Source of the DNA: Datura wrightii
Taxonomy: Eukaryota; Streptophyta; Magnoliopsida; Solanales; Solanaceae
Direction of reading: 5' to 3'
NCBI GenBank assembly: GCA_035772735.1
Contig: JASDFA010000010.1
Coordinates: 90,974,001-91,038,000, forward strand
DNA: 64,000 bases
Position numbers and translations under genes: made by a program
Notes under the pieces: model-generated
What the model was told of the DNA's origin: nothing
Seen by the model: the letters and a program-made list of their open reading frames with translations, nothing else
Databases searched by the model: none
Shown here: one piece after another, positions 24,361 through 35,858 of the stretch
Numbering within the stretch: the stretch's first letter is position 1
How the letters are laid out: every line of letters begins with the position of its first letter

Positions 24361-26668
24361 TGTAATGCCTCGGAAGTGCCTAAGACTAGATCGAAAGTTG
24401 AAATGAAAACTAGCAGAAAAATCTAAAAATCTACTCAGAACGACTCATTGAACGGATCGTTGGTGGGACCAACTACCCATGGAAGGTTCCCGTGGTGAGA
24501 AGTTGTAGAATCGGCTGGGAAGTAATGGGCCACGGGAAAACCCGTTGGACGTTGCAACCAGTCGTTGAATGGAGTTGTTGTAAGGATTAGTCTGGATCAG
24601 GGAGGAAGTAACGAGTCGTGGAATGACCCGTTGTTGGAAACAACGACCTTTGTCAGCATCCGTTGAGAGGAATCCTAGGTTAGGGCAATGGTGACAATAG
24701 CCGACAGCAATGAGTCATTTGAGCTTGTAACAACTCGTCCTGTCTAGTCATAGTAGGGGATCTGAGACTTGAATCGGGGATGAGACGACGAGGGGTAGTA
24801 ACAGACTGTGGGAGCTAGCAACGGTCCGTTGTGTCGATCATTGCCACTGGTAGAGCAGGTTTTTCAGAAAATTCATTAAGGGTATTTTCATCATTCCTAA
24901 GCCCTAGGGTCCTCAACTACGTCGTTTTAATCTTGAAATAGAGTGTTTTAAGAGGGGTTAGGTCATTTTAAGCCTATCCTAATTCATGATTGCAAGCTTA
25001 GGGGTTTTGAGAGGCGATCAAGTCTAATTTTCTACAAGTTCTTCCTGAATTCTCTTTGGGTTATCAAGAAAGTGTGAGAATCAGATCCATTTAGGTATGT
25101 AAGGCTTTGAATGGGTGCACTTGTCCACACCCGTGCCTAATTTCCTCTCAATTCATGATGTTCTAATTGATGATTCCATGGGGTTCTTACCCGATGTGTA
25201 AATTCCTAAGTTTTTAATCATGGGTATGATCTAAACATGTTTTGAATGATGAATAATGATTAATAGGCAGATTTTACAATGGTTTAGATTATAAATTTTG
25301 TTTTTAAGTTTTCTAAACTATGACGCCCATCCATGAATGTTCATGAAAATTGAGATCTATGAGATATGTGTTTAAGAATGATTAGATGTTTATGAAGAAA
25401 GTATGATTTCGATATACCCATGTTTAAGTTCATGTTTTCAAAGTGAATCAAGTTGATTTCAAGCATGTTAAAGTATTGGGCAAGGCCATATTATCAAGTA
25501 TGTTTTATGATTTCATGAATTAGCTTACCACATGGTTTTTGGAGTCAAAACTCCCATTATTTTCAGCTTGTGGTATGGTTTGAGCCAAGGCTCCTCATGC
25601 TATGATTTTTGATTATGCATTTATATTATTATTCAGCTTCTTCATTAGACGACGGTAAGCTTTATTGAAACAATGATGGAGAGAATATGCATGTTTCTGG
25701 GAGTAGTGTCTAGCACCGAGTAGGCTAAGGGTCACTCAACTCTGTGCCTCAGAACTACGTGCCAACTTAGGTTTACTTATATACTTTGGGACCTCCCTAG
25801 TGAGCTTCCCCAACCCCCAAGGGGCCTTGAGCTTGATACCTATATCATGGTAGTGTCCTTAGCCATAGCGAAGCTTTGGACGGCTCTAGCCACTTGAGTG
25901 AGATTGTTAGGACCATGTAAGCTCTATCATGGTGAAGTCGGTTATATGACGAGTCTCCCATTGTTCCTCATGATTTATGTTATGCATGTACATCAGTCAT
26001 GATATTATGTTTTCAGTAGGTTTGACCTAATGTTAAGTTTTACTTATGATTATCAGTTTTTAGCTTTGGGTCATTCGATTCAGTTATGATGTTCAGTTAT
26101 ATTCAGATCATGATTTCAGAAATTAGCATGCAAGTCCTACTCTCAGAATCTTATCTTGATTATTTTTTATATTATGCATGTTTAATGATTTCACTTACTT
26201 TGCTGTTTTACTTACCTTCCATATTCGGTTCATTCCACGTACTGACCGCATACTCTATGTTGTATTGTTTCATGATACAAGATCCGATATCCAGACTAAG
26301 TGCCTTCACTAGTTAGACTTCTGGAGTTAACACTTCTCCGTCTCAGTTGATGAGTTCTCATCCTGTGAGGGCCCTTTTTCATTAGTTGTAGTTCGTAATT
26401 CAGTCTTCAGATTGTAGTGAGTTAGTTGGGGTCTTGTCCCATGAACTCGTTAGTGTTAGAGGCTTTTTCGGGCATAGTTTGTATTTCAGCTTTATACTCA
26501 TGTATGTGATTAGATTTTATGTTTTGTTAGACTTCCGCTATGTTATTTATGATGATCTCCACTTATCTATGATTGAGTTAGATGTAAGTTCATTCCACGA
26601 GTTGACTTATAGCCTCTCGAGGTTTCTTGTCCCATGTCTCGATCCTGGCCTAAGTTCGGGTCGTGACA
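24361..26668 (+). repeat. E2 5' LTR
   Basis: 2308 bp, TGTAATGCCTCGG...GGTCGTGACA. Same family as 45339-47540, 48118-50470 and 55431-57175. The word island (24430-24850) holds ACGACTCATTGAACGGATCG, AACGAGTCGTGG and similar words. A conserved dyad lies at 26226-26248. Confidence 0.85.
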
Positions 26669-26670
26669 AA

Positions 26671-26684
26671 CTTGGTACAACAAC
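26671..26684 (+). promoter_or_regulatory. E2 primer binding site, degenerate
   Basis: TTGGTACAACAAC lies where the other elements have TTGGTATCAGAGC, the complement of initiator tRNA-Met 3' end. The first six bases are kept; the rest is mutated. Confidence 0.6.
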
Positions 26685-26878
26685 ATTAGGTTTTGAAGTG
26701 TCCTAGGGTGTCTAAAAGCCTCCATAAGTAGAGTCTTTTTCATAGGTATGAAGCGCGCCACACTTATGATGAAGAGGCTATGAAATGTTTAGGAAATGTT
26801 CCCTTCTTTCATTATCTATGTCGTGCGGTGAAATGTCTCTCTACCCTTCAAACTCGTGCTATACGCATTTGCAGAACC

Positions 26879-27457
26879 ATGCCTACCTGCAGAGTTAATG
26901 GAAGGAGAAATGGAAATGGAAATAGCCACGAGGGTGGCAATGGCTACGGGAATCAGCATGGCCCACCAGTCTATACAAAGCATGTACCTGAGCCGGTTAC
27001 CCACGCAGAGTTCAGGGAAGCCATTCAGATGTTAGCCCAAGCCTTGACCACCCAGGTCAACTAGTAGGCGGTAGCGTATGTCCCTAAGAATAGGAATGCG
27101 GCGATGGCAAGGGTTAGAGATTTTCTAAGGATGAACTCTCCCGAGTTCCTTGGATCAAAGATGGACGAGGATCCACATGAGTTCATTAAAGAGATTTTGA
27201 AGATCATTAAAATTATGGGAGTGACTGGGGAGGAGTGCGCTGATTTGGCCTCGTATCAGTTGAAGGGGGTCGCACACATTTGGTTCAAGCAATGAAAGGA
27301 TAGTAGGGCAGTTAGAGTAGGCCCTATTAGTTGGGATGAATTCCATGCCGCTTTTCTAGATTGGTTCTTTCATCGTGCAATGAGGGAGCTGAAGCAGCCG
27401 ATTTTGTGAATCTAAAGCAAGGAAAAAGGATGGTTTAGGAGTATTCCTTGAAGTTCA
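26879..27457 (+). pseudogene. E2 gag, N-terminal part
   Basis: Start chosen at ATG 26879 (MPTCRVNGRRNGNGN), the start that aligns with gag of E5 (55221). A Gly/Asn-rich N-terminus is followed by EFREAIQMLAQAL, two stops at 27061-27066, then MARVRDFLRMNSPEFLG and DPHEFIKEILKIIK, ASYQLKGVAHIWFK: the retrotransposon gag domain. A stop at 27293 and a frameshift precede the E3 insertion. Its C-terminal half continues at 41455. Confidence 0.8.
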
Positions 27458-29769
27458 TGTTACACACTGTAAATTTCTGACATTTAGATGGCCTATTCAC
27501 ATGTTGGTTAAGAGTTTTAGAATGCCATATATGTTGGAAAAAGGCCTGGGGGAAGACCGGACAAGCGCCACATCGAACCATCGCAAGAGGAGGCCGGGCA
27601 GACCCCCTTCGCGATGGCAACGTGCCACGGAGACTGCCCCTCTGCGATGGCCAATGTGCCACAGAGGGCCTGTCCAGGATCCACTAAATAAAGCCCCACT
27701 TCGGTTTTTAACTTGATTTCACAATTATATTTCCAGAATACAACCAGAAAATAAAGCGAACAAAGAACTTCTTTGAAATTCCTTCTATTTATGCTATTAA
27801 ATGCGGTCCAAACTTGAATTAATCTTGGGTAGTGGAGTATTAAGCTGCCGGGAGCATTCCTACGGAGTTAGTTTCGTGAAATTCGGTGGGCGAATCGTTG
27901 TCCTACCGAGCTAAGGTAAGTGGAATTGCTCCAAATTAGTTTCAATATACTTCTACCCCAAAGGTGAGCATTTCTCCCTTCTGGACTTCCGAGAAATAGA
28001 GAGTTTTCGGCTGTTTTTCAATAAGTCAAAGTTTGGGCTATATATATATATTCAAAATAGTATTTTCTTCCAGAATATCGATGAATTTAGTTCTAATTTC
28101 TATGAATATGAATGCAGTTGGAATAAATAGCTGAATATTGGCCGAGTTACGCCAGTTAGCAGGAAAGCTGACAACTGAGGTATGTAAAGCTAGTTTCTTC
28201 GGCAAGTTAGAAATTCTAGTATAGTAAAATAGAATAAATTTCAGAAGAAAGTTCCAGAAGCCAAGTATAAAGTATGTTTGTATTATTATGTCATATCAAG
28301 AATAAAAGTTAGTAAATCAGTATCAGACAACGAGATCTTATCCCAGACTTAGTTTAACTCAGTATTAGATTCAGTTTAATTCATCAAGAGATTCAGAATA
28401 GAATATCAGAACACGGACAGTATTTTCATATTTAATATACATGTTATATGTGATTACTGTTGCTTGTTGAGACTTGTTTGTGATATGTGGGCACCCTTAG
28501 AGCTTCCTTGCCGCCCCAGGGTTAATAGCTGTGTCGACTCGCCCGCCATAGGGTGAGGATACGTCACTCCAAGGAGTGGCCTGCCATCCGCAGTAGGATA
28601 AAGATAGGATGCAGCATTCCCCATAGAAGGCTGATCAACATTACAGTATACTCTATCGAGCTCTTGCACCCAGGGCACAGATTACAGATTACAGATAAAG
28701 ATCTCAGATTACAGATACAGGAGTCCTCCAGACTCAGATACAGTTATAGTCAGGGGCCCAGAGAGCCCAAGCTGCATACCCAGGGGGCCGGCGGGATGCT
28801 CGTAGTTATTAGGTAATTAGAGTGAACTTATTTTTGGATCGTTTGGCCTGGGTAGGGGTATATAGATTTCATGTTGATTGGAACCTTTCGGCTTATGTGG
28901 GATGGTATAGGTTCTTGTATGCTATATATATATATATATATGATACTTATTAAATTGATAGATAGCAGGATGCCACATAGACAGGTATGATTCTTATCTT
29001 CTTGCCAGTACAGTTAAGCTCGGTACAAATTCTGCTATTGCAGATTGTTTTAGCTATCCTCTATCATTTCAGTAACTACCAGTATTACTGCTTATCTTTA
29101 CATATGTTTGGTTTGCTTTGCATACTCGGTACTAGTGGTACTGACACCCGTTAGGGGGCGCTGCATTACTTGTCTGCAGGTACTCATTGATGAGGAGCCG
29201 ATCCCTTGTAATTCCAGTCAGCCACAGAGTCATAAACTCCTGTCATCCGGAGCTTGACAGCTAGAGGTTTATTTCTTTTCTTTTGTTGTACAGTATGGAT
29301 AGGCCGGGGCCCTGTCCCGACCATATCATCAGTATTCTTAGAGGCTTGCAGATTGTGTATTCCCTGTGGTTAGCTGTACCGGTCGTGTGAGGCCGTGTGT
29401 ATGTTTTAACTTGTTTATAATGGCCGTGTGGGGCCTGATTCGGTTGGTAGTGGTTATCTTGTTGATCACGTAGAAGTTTAGCACTTGTTTATCTTGATTC
29501 AGAAACAACTAGACAGCATGGTAGCCTTGTCGGCCCGCATAGGTTCCCTATTGATTAAGTTGTTCTGGTTAGCTGTTGTTTTCTTACAGGTGGCTATAGG
29601 CCTAGTCGGCTGGAGGCTGTATTTACAACCGTTATATAGCCCATCATTTTCTTGAATTCGGAGTTAGAGCCGGCCTGGCATTAGAAGTGCCTAGGCTCAG
29701 CTAGTCTAGCAGTCCAGGTCCCAGTAGGGCACCAAGTGCCAGTCATGCCTCCCAAGGTGGGCCGTAACA
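27458..29769 (+). repeat. E3 5' LTR
   Basis: 2312 bp, TGTTACACACTG...GGCCGTAACA. It matches the 3' LTR along its length. The island GCGATGGCAACGTGCCACGG...GCGATGGCC...CAGAGGGCC lies at 27590-27670. The TATA position reads TAAATAAA (27685-27692) where the 3' LTR has TATATAAA. The TA run (28923-28941, 19 bp) is shorter than in the 3' LTR. Confidence 0.9.
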
Positions 29770-29772
29770 AAC

Positions 29773-29785
29773 TTGGTATCAGAAC
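29773..29785 (+). promoter_or_regulatory. E3 primer binding site, initiator tRNA-Met type
   Basis: TTGGTATCAGAAC three bases after the 5' LTR; differs at one position from the complement of plant initiator tRNA-Met. Confidence 0.85.
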
Positions 29786-29978
29786 AGATCGTATCACAGG
29801 GAGTCTGCAAGCCGTGCGAAGTAGTTTCTTATTTATGGATGCATTGTGAATGACATGCCATAGGCAGGAGGCTGTAAGGCATAATAGGATGGTTACTCTT
29901 TCTTCATATTCAGTCGTGCCATAGAGAAGTACAGTATAGGGTTGAGTCCCTAAAACTTATCATACTCTTTGTTTATAG

Positions 29979-31401
29979 ATGAAAATGGAAGACCAGCGAC
30001 ACCCTGCCACAGGTAGAAGACTGGATACCGCAGCAAGAGAAGGCACCAACAGGATGCCTCAGCTTCATCTAGAATCAACCCGATTTGAGGGCACAGAACC
30101 ACCATCTCGACCTTCTCAACAGTCCCCACCTCATCAAGAGCCACTCGGAATGATGCTGCCTCCGACAGTTCCTGTACCCACACCATCCGACCAGGAAATT
30201 CGAAGGGCAGTAGTTATGTTGGCATAATTGATGGCTACTCAATGCCAGTCAGTGCCACTCGTAACAGCAGAGTCATCAGGTAGGCCTGGCAGTTTGAGGT
30301 TCTGAGAATTCTTGGCACTAGGTCCCCTGCAGTTCATAGGGTCGGATCAAGTAGAGGACCCCCAGGATTTCCTAGACCAGATATAGAGAATCTTCCGGGT
30401 CATGTATGTGACATCTACAGAATCAGTTGATTTAGCGGTATTTCGGCTGCGGGATATTGCTGTATTGTGGTACGAGAGGTTGGAAAGGTCTTGAGGGAGA
30501 GATGTTGCCCCTCCGACCTGGTCCAGCTTTTCAGAGGCCTTCCTGGACCGTTTTCTTCCACGGGAAATCCGACAGGCCCGGATGGATCAGTTTTTACATT
30601 TGGAGCAGGGGGCGAGGAGTGTACGGGAATACGCCCTACAGTTCGATTCCTTGGCCCGCTATGCTCCAGCTTTTGTGGACACCATGCCATTTAGAGTCCA
30701 CCGGTTTATTATGGGTCAGAACTCAGAATACATAGGGGCATGCATGATAGCTACACTGCGGGAGATATGGATATTGCGCAGGTGTAGGCCTTTGCCCAGA
30801 CTATTGAGGACCTTAGACAGCGGCAACAGGATAGCAGACGAATAAATCAGGAGCAGCGCCACAGGGATAGATCAGATGAAATACAGAAGGAGATTCAGAG
30901 AGGACCTAGGCCACGACTGTCAGATAGTCACCTAGCCCCCCACCTCCATCACAGCAACAGAGGGGTAGATTCATTCACTAAGGACAGGCAGAGTCCGGCG
31001 GCAGTTCTCGAACGGTAGATTCACCTCAGCAGAGGAGGGCAGAGCAGAGCAGGTACACACCCCCACCTAGCCCTATTTGCAGTCAACCCCACATTGGAGC
31101 TTGCGGATATGGCTCTACAGGGTGTTATATATGCGGGAAGGAGGGTCATGTGATGATAGACTGTCCAGCTAGGGGTCAGGGTAGCCGAGATAACCAGGAC
31201 AGGGCGTCAGCAGGGCCGCGAGCTCCAGCAGCCCCGGCAGGGCATAGGCCCTCAGCCTCAGCAGGAAGGGGCCGAGGCAGATCATGGGCCTCTAGTTCAG
31301 GTACGGGCCCAAGCCGTACCTATGCACTACCAGGGAGGCAGGACTCAGAGGCGTCTCCAGATGTGATAACAGGTATGATGACAATTTTCTCACACCCTGC
31401 T
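29979..31401 (+). pseudogene. E3 gag with CCHC zinc knuckle
   Basis: Structural polyprotein that packages element RNA. From ATG 29979: Pro/Gln-rich N-terminus, stop at 30226, then the gag domain (30340-30840) with DPQDFLDQI, LRDIAVLWYERL, FLDRFLPREIRQARMDQFLHL and REYALQFDSLARYAPAFVDTM. This is followed by Gln/Arg/Pro/Ser-rich sequence and the knuckle CYICGKEGHVMIDC (31123-31164), a perfect CX2CX4HX4C. Frames shift several times before 30582. Alternative overlapping open frames at 30415-30735 are shadows. Confidence 0.85.
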
Positions 31402-31758
31402 TATGTATTGATTGATCTAGGATCTACTTTTTCCTACGTTACCCCATTGGTGGCTTGAAAGTTCAGTGTTGTACAGAGTTGCTTCAGCAACCCTTTTCAG
31501 TATGTACACCTGTTGGTCACTCCATTATAGCCGAGAGGGTTTACTGAGGGTGTACAATAGAGTTTGCTGATCGTCAAACTATAGTAGATCTGGTAAAATT
31601 AGAGATGATTGATTTCGACGCCGGTATGGGTATGGATTGGTTGGTGCCATGCTACGCCAATGTAGAATGCTGGACCAAGATGGTCCGATTCCACTTTCCA
31701 GGGGAGGCAGTACGAGAGTGGAAGGGCAGTACAGCTACGCCAAAAGGTAGGTTTATTT
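31402..31758 (+). pseudogene. E3 aspartic protease, degenerate
   Basis: HPAYVLIDLGSTFSYVTPLV matches the retropepsin active site of this lineage, with DLGS in place of D(S/P)GA/S. Stops follow at 31456 and beyond. The downstream frame resumes at 31605 with GMDWLVPCYANVECWTKMV, the conserved segment linking protease to RT. Confidence 0.75.
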
Positions 31759-32810
31759 CCTACCTTCAGGCGAGAAAGTTGATAGCTAAGGGATGCATTT
31801 ACCACATAGTCAGTGTCAAGGATGTTCAGGTAGAGCCTCCGACTCTCCAGTCTATTCCAGTGGTTAATGAATTCCCTGACGTATTTCCAGATGAGCTACC
31901 TAGTATTCCACCAAAAAGAGAAATAGATTTTGCAATTGATTTGCTACCAGGCACTCAACTCATATCAATCCCTTCGTATCGTATGGCTCCTGCTTAACTC
32001 AGAGAATTAAAGGAGCAGCTAAAAGATTTGTTAGATAAGGGCTTTATCAGGCCAAGTACCTCACCTTGGGGTGCGCCAGTTCAATTTCTGAGGAAGAAGG
32101 ATGGCTCATTCGGAATGTGTATAGACTACCGGCAGTTGAATAAGGCTACAGTCAAGAAATAAGTATCCGCTTCCCAGAATAGATGATTTGTTTGATCAGT
32201 CACAGGGGGCCAGATATTTCTCCAAGATTAGCTTATGGTCTGGATACCGTCAGGTTCAAGTTCATGAAAGGGACATTCCAAAGACTGCCTTCAGGACCAG
32301 ATACGGCCATTTTGAATTCCTATTCATGTCCTTTGGGCTAATGAATGCTCTTGCAGTATTCATAGACCTGATGAATAGCATCTTCAGACCATACCTAGAC
32401 CGGTTCATGATAGTGTTTATTGATGACATTCTGGTGTATTCTCACTCTGAGGAAGACCACCAGGATCATTTGCGGAAAGTGCTCCAGATTCTCAGGGACC
32501 GTCAGCTGTATGCAAAGTTCTTGAAATGTGAATTTTGGTTGAACTCAGTAGCCTTCTTGGGGAACATTGTGTCGGATGCTGGCATACAGGTAGACAGGCA
32601 GAAAATAGAAGTAGTAAAAACATTGCCTAGACCTACCACTCCAACCGAAGTCCGCAGTTTTCTGGGATTAGCAGGGTACTATAGAAGATTTGTTGAGGGA
32701 TTCTCCACCGTAACGGCACCTCTGACTAAGCTGGCGCAAAAAGTAGTAAAGTTTTAGTGGACGGAGGCATGTGAGCAGAGTTTCCAAGAATTGAAAGACA
32801 GGTTGACCTC
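31759..32810 (+). pseudogene. E3 reverse transcriptase, first (upstream) copy
   Basis: Covers YLQARKLIAKGCIYH, EFPDVFPDELP, RT to the first residues of RNase H (QELKDRLTS), ending abruptly at 32810. The palm is intact from 32188 to 32757, with SFGLMNALAVF and VFIDDILVYSHS (catalytic FIDD). Defects: TAA at 31996, a one-base insertion near 32159, and TAG at 32755 where the second copy has CAG. The copy is followed by foreign DNA rather than RNase H. Confidence 0.9.
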
Positions 32811-33218
32811 ATATATTGCATCTCTTCAACATTAGCCTTATGCAACTTTTCACGGCCACAAGTGCGACTCATAGGACTTTCCTACGGCTCGTATTGCGGA
32901 TTGCAATTTGAGCCTATTTTGCACACTTCAGGCTATCTTTTGCATCTTTTACCTCCAACATCAGTTTATCCTATAACCAAAGGAAAAGTGCCTTATATCA
33001 ACAAAAATACACCTAAGTCCATTCTATTTTCTTAGTTTTGAGCGTCAAAAGTGTTGTAAATCTGCAGCACATCAATACCCTCAACTTAAGACTTTTGCAT
33101 GTCCTTAGGCAAAGAAAAGAAAACTAAACACGACGCTCAACTAGAAAATAAACTTAAGATACTACAACCAATACTCAAATAAAACTTGCACTTTCTATAC
33201 AAACTCTACTGACCCTTT

Positions 33219-33727
33219 TGTTCGGGTCTGCTCTGGGGTATTTACTACACGCAAGTGCACGTGGTCGAACAAGTAGTAAAGTGGCTTAAGTAAGCCAAGT
33301 ATCGATCCCATAGGGACTGGGATAAGGTAACAAACTACTTAAGTGTTACTATACTTACTCTAAAAATGACGACAACAGTGCAAAGAAGAGTTTGATATTT
33401 TGATTTCTAATTGTATGCTAAGTCTAAAACGAATATCCAATGTGAGTCTGAACTATGAATGTGAGCATGCTGAGGCTAAATGAACATGTATAGAAACTAA
33501 TTATCGATACAATTTTTGGTTAATCTTTCCTTCGGTTGCTAGTCAAATATTATTGCCAATGGATTAAAACTCTCGTATTTAACCCAACTTAAGAATCATG
33601 AACCGTCCACCTACATTTCTATGATTAAACGAAATTCATGTTCTAGCCATACAAAACCGATTCCTTAATTGACTAATACGACTTTCAGGTATATTTCTAT
33701 CCTGAAGGTAAATCGATTCTCAATAGT
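33219..33727 (-). repeat. E6 left inverted arm (LTR 3' half)
   Basis: Matches the reverse complement of 35372-35858, e.g. CAAGTGCACGTGGTCG, AGTAGTAAAGTG, AAGTATCGATCCCAYAGGGACT, TTCGGTTGCTAGYC and ACTAATACGACTTT. Divergence is clear in between, so the arms belong to related rather than identical LTRs. Confidence 0.75.
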
Positions 33728-34449
33728 AGAGAGTAAGAAAATCAATGAATGAGAAAAAAAAATAAAGATGCATAAATACTCTTTGCTAGTAAGTCGAGTG
33801 TGCTAAAAGAAATGGGAACAAAAGCACAGAAGAAAATTCAAGAATGAGAGGATGGAGGAAGAAGCAATGCCCGTAATGAAGGTGGGATGTATTGAAAAGC
33901 GCATAAGGAAGCTAGTTGCTATTATTGGTTAACCTAGTATTTACTAGTTCCTTAGCTTACATTACAACCCATTAAGTCCTACGTGATCTTACATCAAGCA
34001 TCCTTATATTAGTGGAGTAAAACACTAGAGGCAAGCTTATGGTTCACGACATGATGCATGTGAATTCTTTGGGAGAGCGAGCAAAATTTTATTCATATAC
34101 CCCTACATGTAGTGCTTTGGAAATCTTATGAGTGCAAATGGGGTAATTCTCTTGTGTTGCGAGGGAACATGATTGACGAGAGATAAAATTTTGTGTAGGA
34201 TGTCATGATCAGTTGATCTGCACGAGTTTGCCAAGATCGAGAATCGATTCTTGAGGTATGGAGGTCTTAATGTGGTGTACTTCATTTTATTGATGAAACC
34301 ATGCATGTTTTCTTGATGATTTGCTATTTTAAATAATCCGTATAGCTGTAGCTTGAATGGTCCAGCCAAATTAGCTATGCGTGGGTTTCAATTGCATGAG
34401 ATGTGAGAGTATTGTTCGAGGACGAACAAGGTTTTAAGTGTGGGGTAAG

Positions 34450-35858
34450 TGATCTTGGCCAGAATTTCATGCCCATGTGATACTCAAATACTTCATTTCT
34501 ACTTGTTTATCTACTGTTATGTGTACATTCTCATGTGATTCTTAGGTAAATGTTAATTTATACTAACCAACATGATTAGTGTTGTTTTGCAGTTAGAAGG
34601 AATTTTTGGAAGCTAATCTACAAGTAGGTGAAGTGCGGGAATGGACTCGGAACCAAGAAGTGGAAGTTGACAAGGGACGTTGGCAATAATAGGGGCTCCG
34701 CGGTGGCTCTGTGTCACGCTACCATCGCGGAGGCATTCTGCCTGGGAGGAATAAATTGTGTCAAATTCCAGTGCAGGTGCGCGTTACCTCCGTGGCATGG
34801 AGGCAATGCTTCGCGATGCGCTCCGTGTCACGTTGAGTGTGATTACCTGGAACCTCAAGTTCTAGTGAAGGTGCGCGATAGCACCGTGGCATGGAGGCAG
34901 TGCTCCGCGATACACTCCATGCCACGTTGCTTGTTATTCCGGAAAAAATTCTCACTAGTATAAATAGCACACTTAGGTTTTATTTTAAATATTCTGACAT
35001 TTTGGAGCAAGAACGTGGTTAGCTGGCAGTTGAGAGGACGAAATTCTAGGGTTAATTCTCTTCCTTTTTCTCTTTAATTTCAATTGCTTGTATGAATTCT
35101 ACTTATTTGAAGATTTTTAATCCACAAATGAGTGGCTAATTCACCTCTTGCTGAGGTTAAGGATAATTGCAGAGGAATGTAATTATTAATCATTTCAGCT
35201 TTCATCTTTTCTATAATGGTTGTTCTATCAATTCTTGTTTTTACTACATTAATGTTTGGCCAATGTTAATTTAGATCTTAGAAATCCAATTTTGATTCTG
35301 AAAAGGAAAGTAATTGGACAGATGTGAATTGGTAGGATATGATATTTTCTTAGTTAAGAAAATAGAGAAAAGATTTACGTTCAGAATAGAAATATATCTA
35401 AAAGTCGTATTAGTCATTTATGGAATTTGTTATGTATGGATAGAGCATGGGGTTCTTATAGCACAGAAATGTAGAATAAACGTCTCATGATTCTTTAATT
35501 GGATAGGAGCCGAAAGATCCAATCCATAGGCGATTAATTCCTGGCTAGCAACCGAAGAGAAGATTGGCTAATTTGAATTAAGAAATTACATCCCTGCATG
35601 CTTTCCTTAACCTCAGCTTGTTCATTGCTATTGTTCAGACATTAAATTACAATATTTACTTAGGTTCTTATTAACTATTAATATCGACTCATAAAACATT
35701 ATCTAATTGGTTGTCTACATTCATAGAGATATCGTTCACTAACACTTAGGTTAATTACTACTGTAGTTCAGTCCCTGTGGGATCGATACTTGGCTTGACA
35801 TAAAGACACTTTACTACTTGTACGACCACGTGCACTTGTGTGCAATTTGGTCCGAACA
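34450..35858 (+). repeat. E6 plus-strand LTR
   Basis: 1409 bp, TGATCTTGGCC...GGTCCGAACA. It is preceded by a purine tract. The GC-rich island (34690-34930) contains CTCCGCGGTGG, CCATCGCGGAGG, CTCCGTGGCATGGAGGC and CCGTGGCATGGAGGC. The TATA box is TATAAATA (34959-34966). The antisense motif AAGTATCGATCCCACAGGGACT lies about 75 bp from its end. It ends exactly where E3 sequence resumes (35859). Confidence 0.8.
34959..34966 (+). promoter_or_regulatory. TATA box of the E6 LTR
   Basis: TATAAATA about 30 bases after the GC-rich word island of the same LTR. It points into the second E3 pol segment. Confidence 0.65.

Larger units (their letters stand above)
32811..35858. mobile_element. E6: block of foreign LTR pieces inside E3 pol
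   Basis: Contents in order: a partial minus-strand LTR start (33074 to 32811) with polypurine-like AAGTTGAGGGTAT beside it; ~130 bp of internal sequence; an LTR 3' half on the minus strand (33219-33727); ~700 bp AT-rich DNA; a plus-strand 3' tail with CGAGGACGAAC and polypurine tract AAGTGTGGGG (34436-34445); and a complete plus-strand LTR (34450-35858). The two LTR 3' halves form inverted arms of about 490 bp. No pol or gag is present. At least two elements of a non-Tekay Ty3/Gypsy type must have contributed. Confidence 0.65.

Noticed and set aside
30415..30735. Four overlapping frames in different phases over E3 gag
   Set aside because: Only the phases giving the gag domain are conserved with known gag; the others are shadows.
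32811..35858. E6 as a single DNA transposon with long terminal inverted repeats
   Set aside because: The right arm is the 3' half of a full LTR with its own TATA, TG...CA ends and preceding polypurine tract, and the flanks are a 1.05 kb pol duplication instead of a short target-site duplication.
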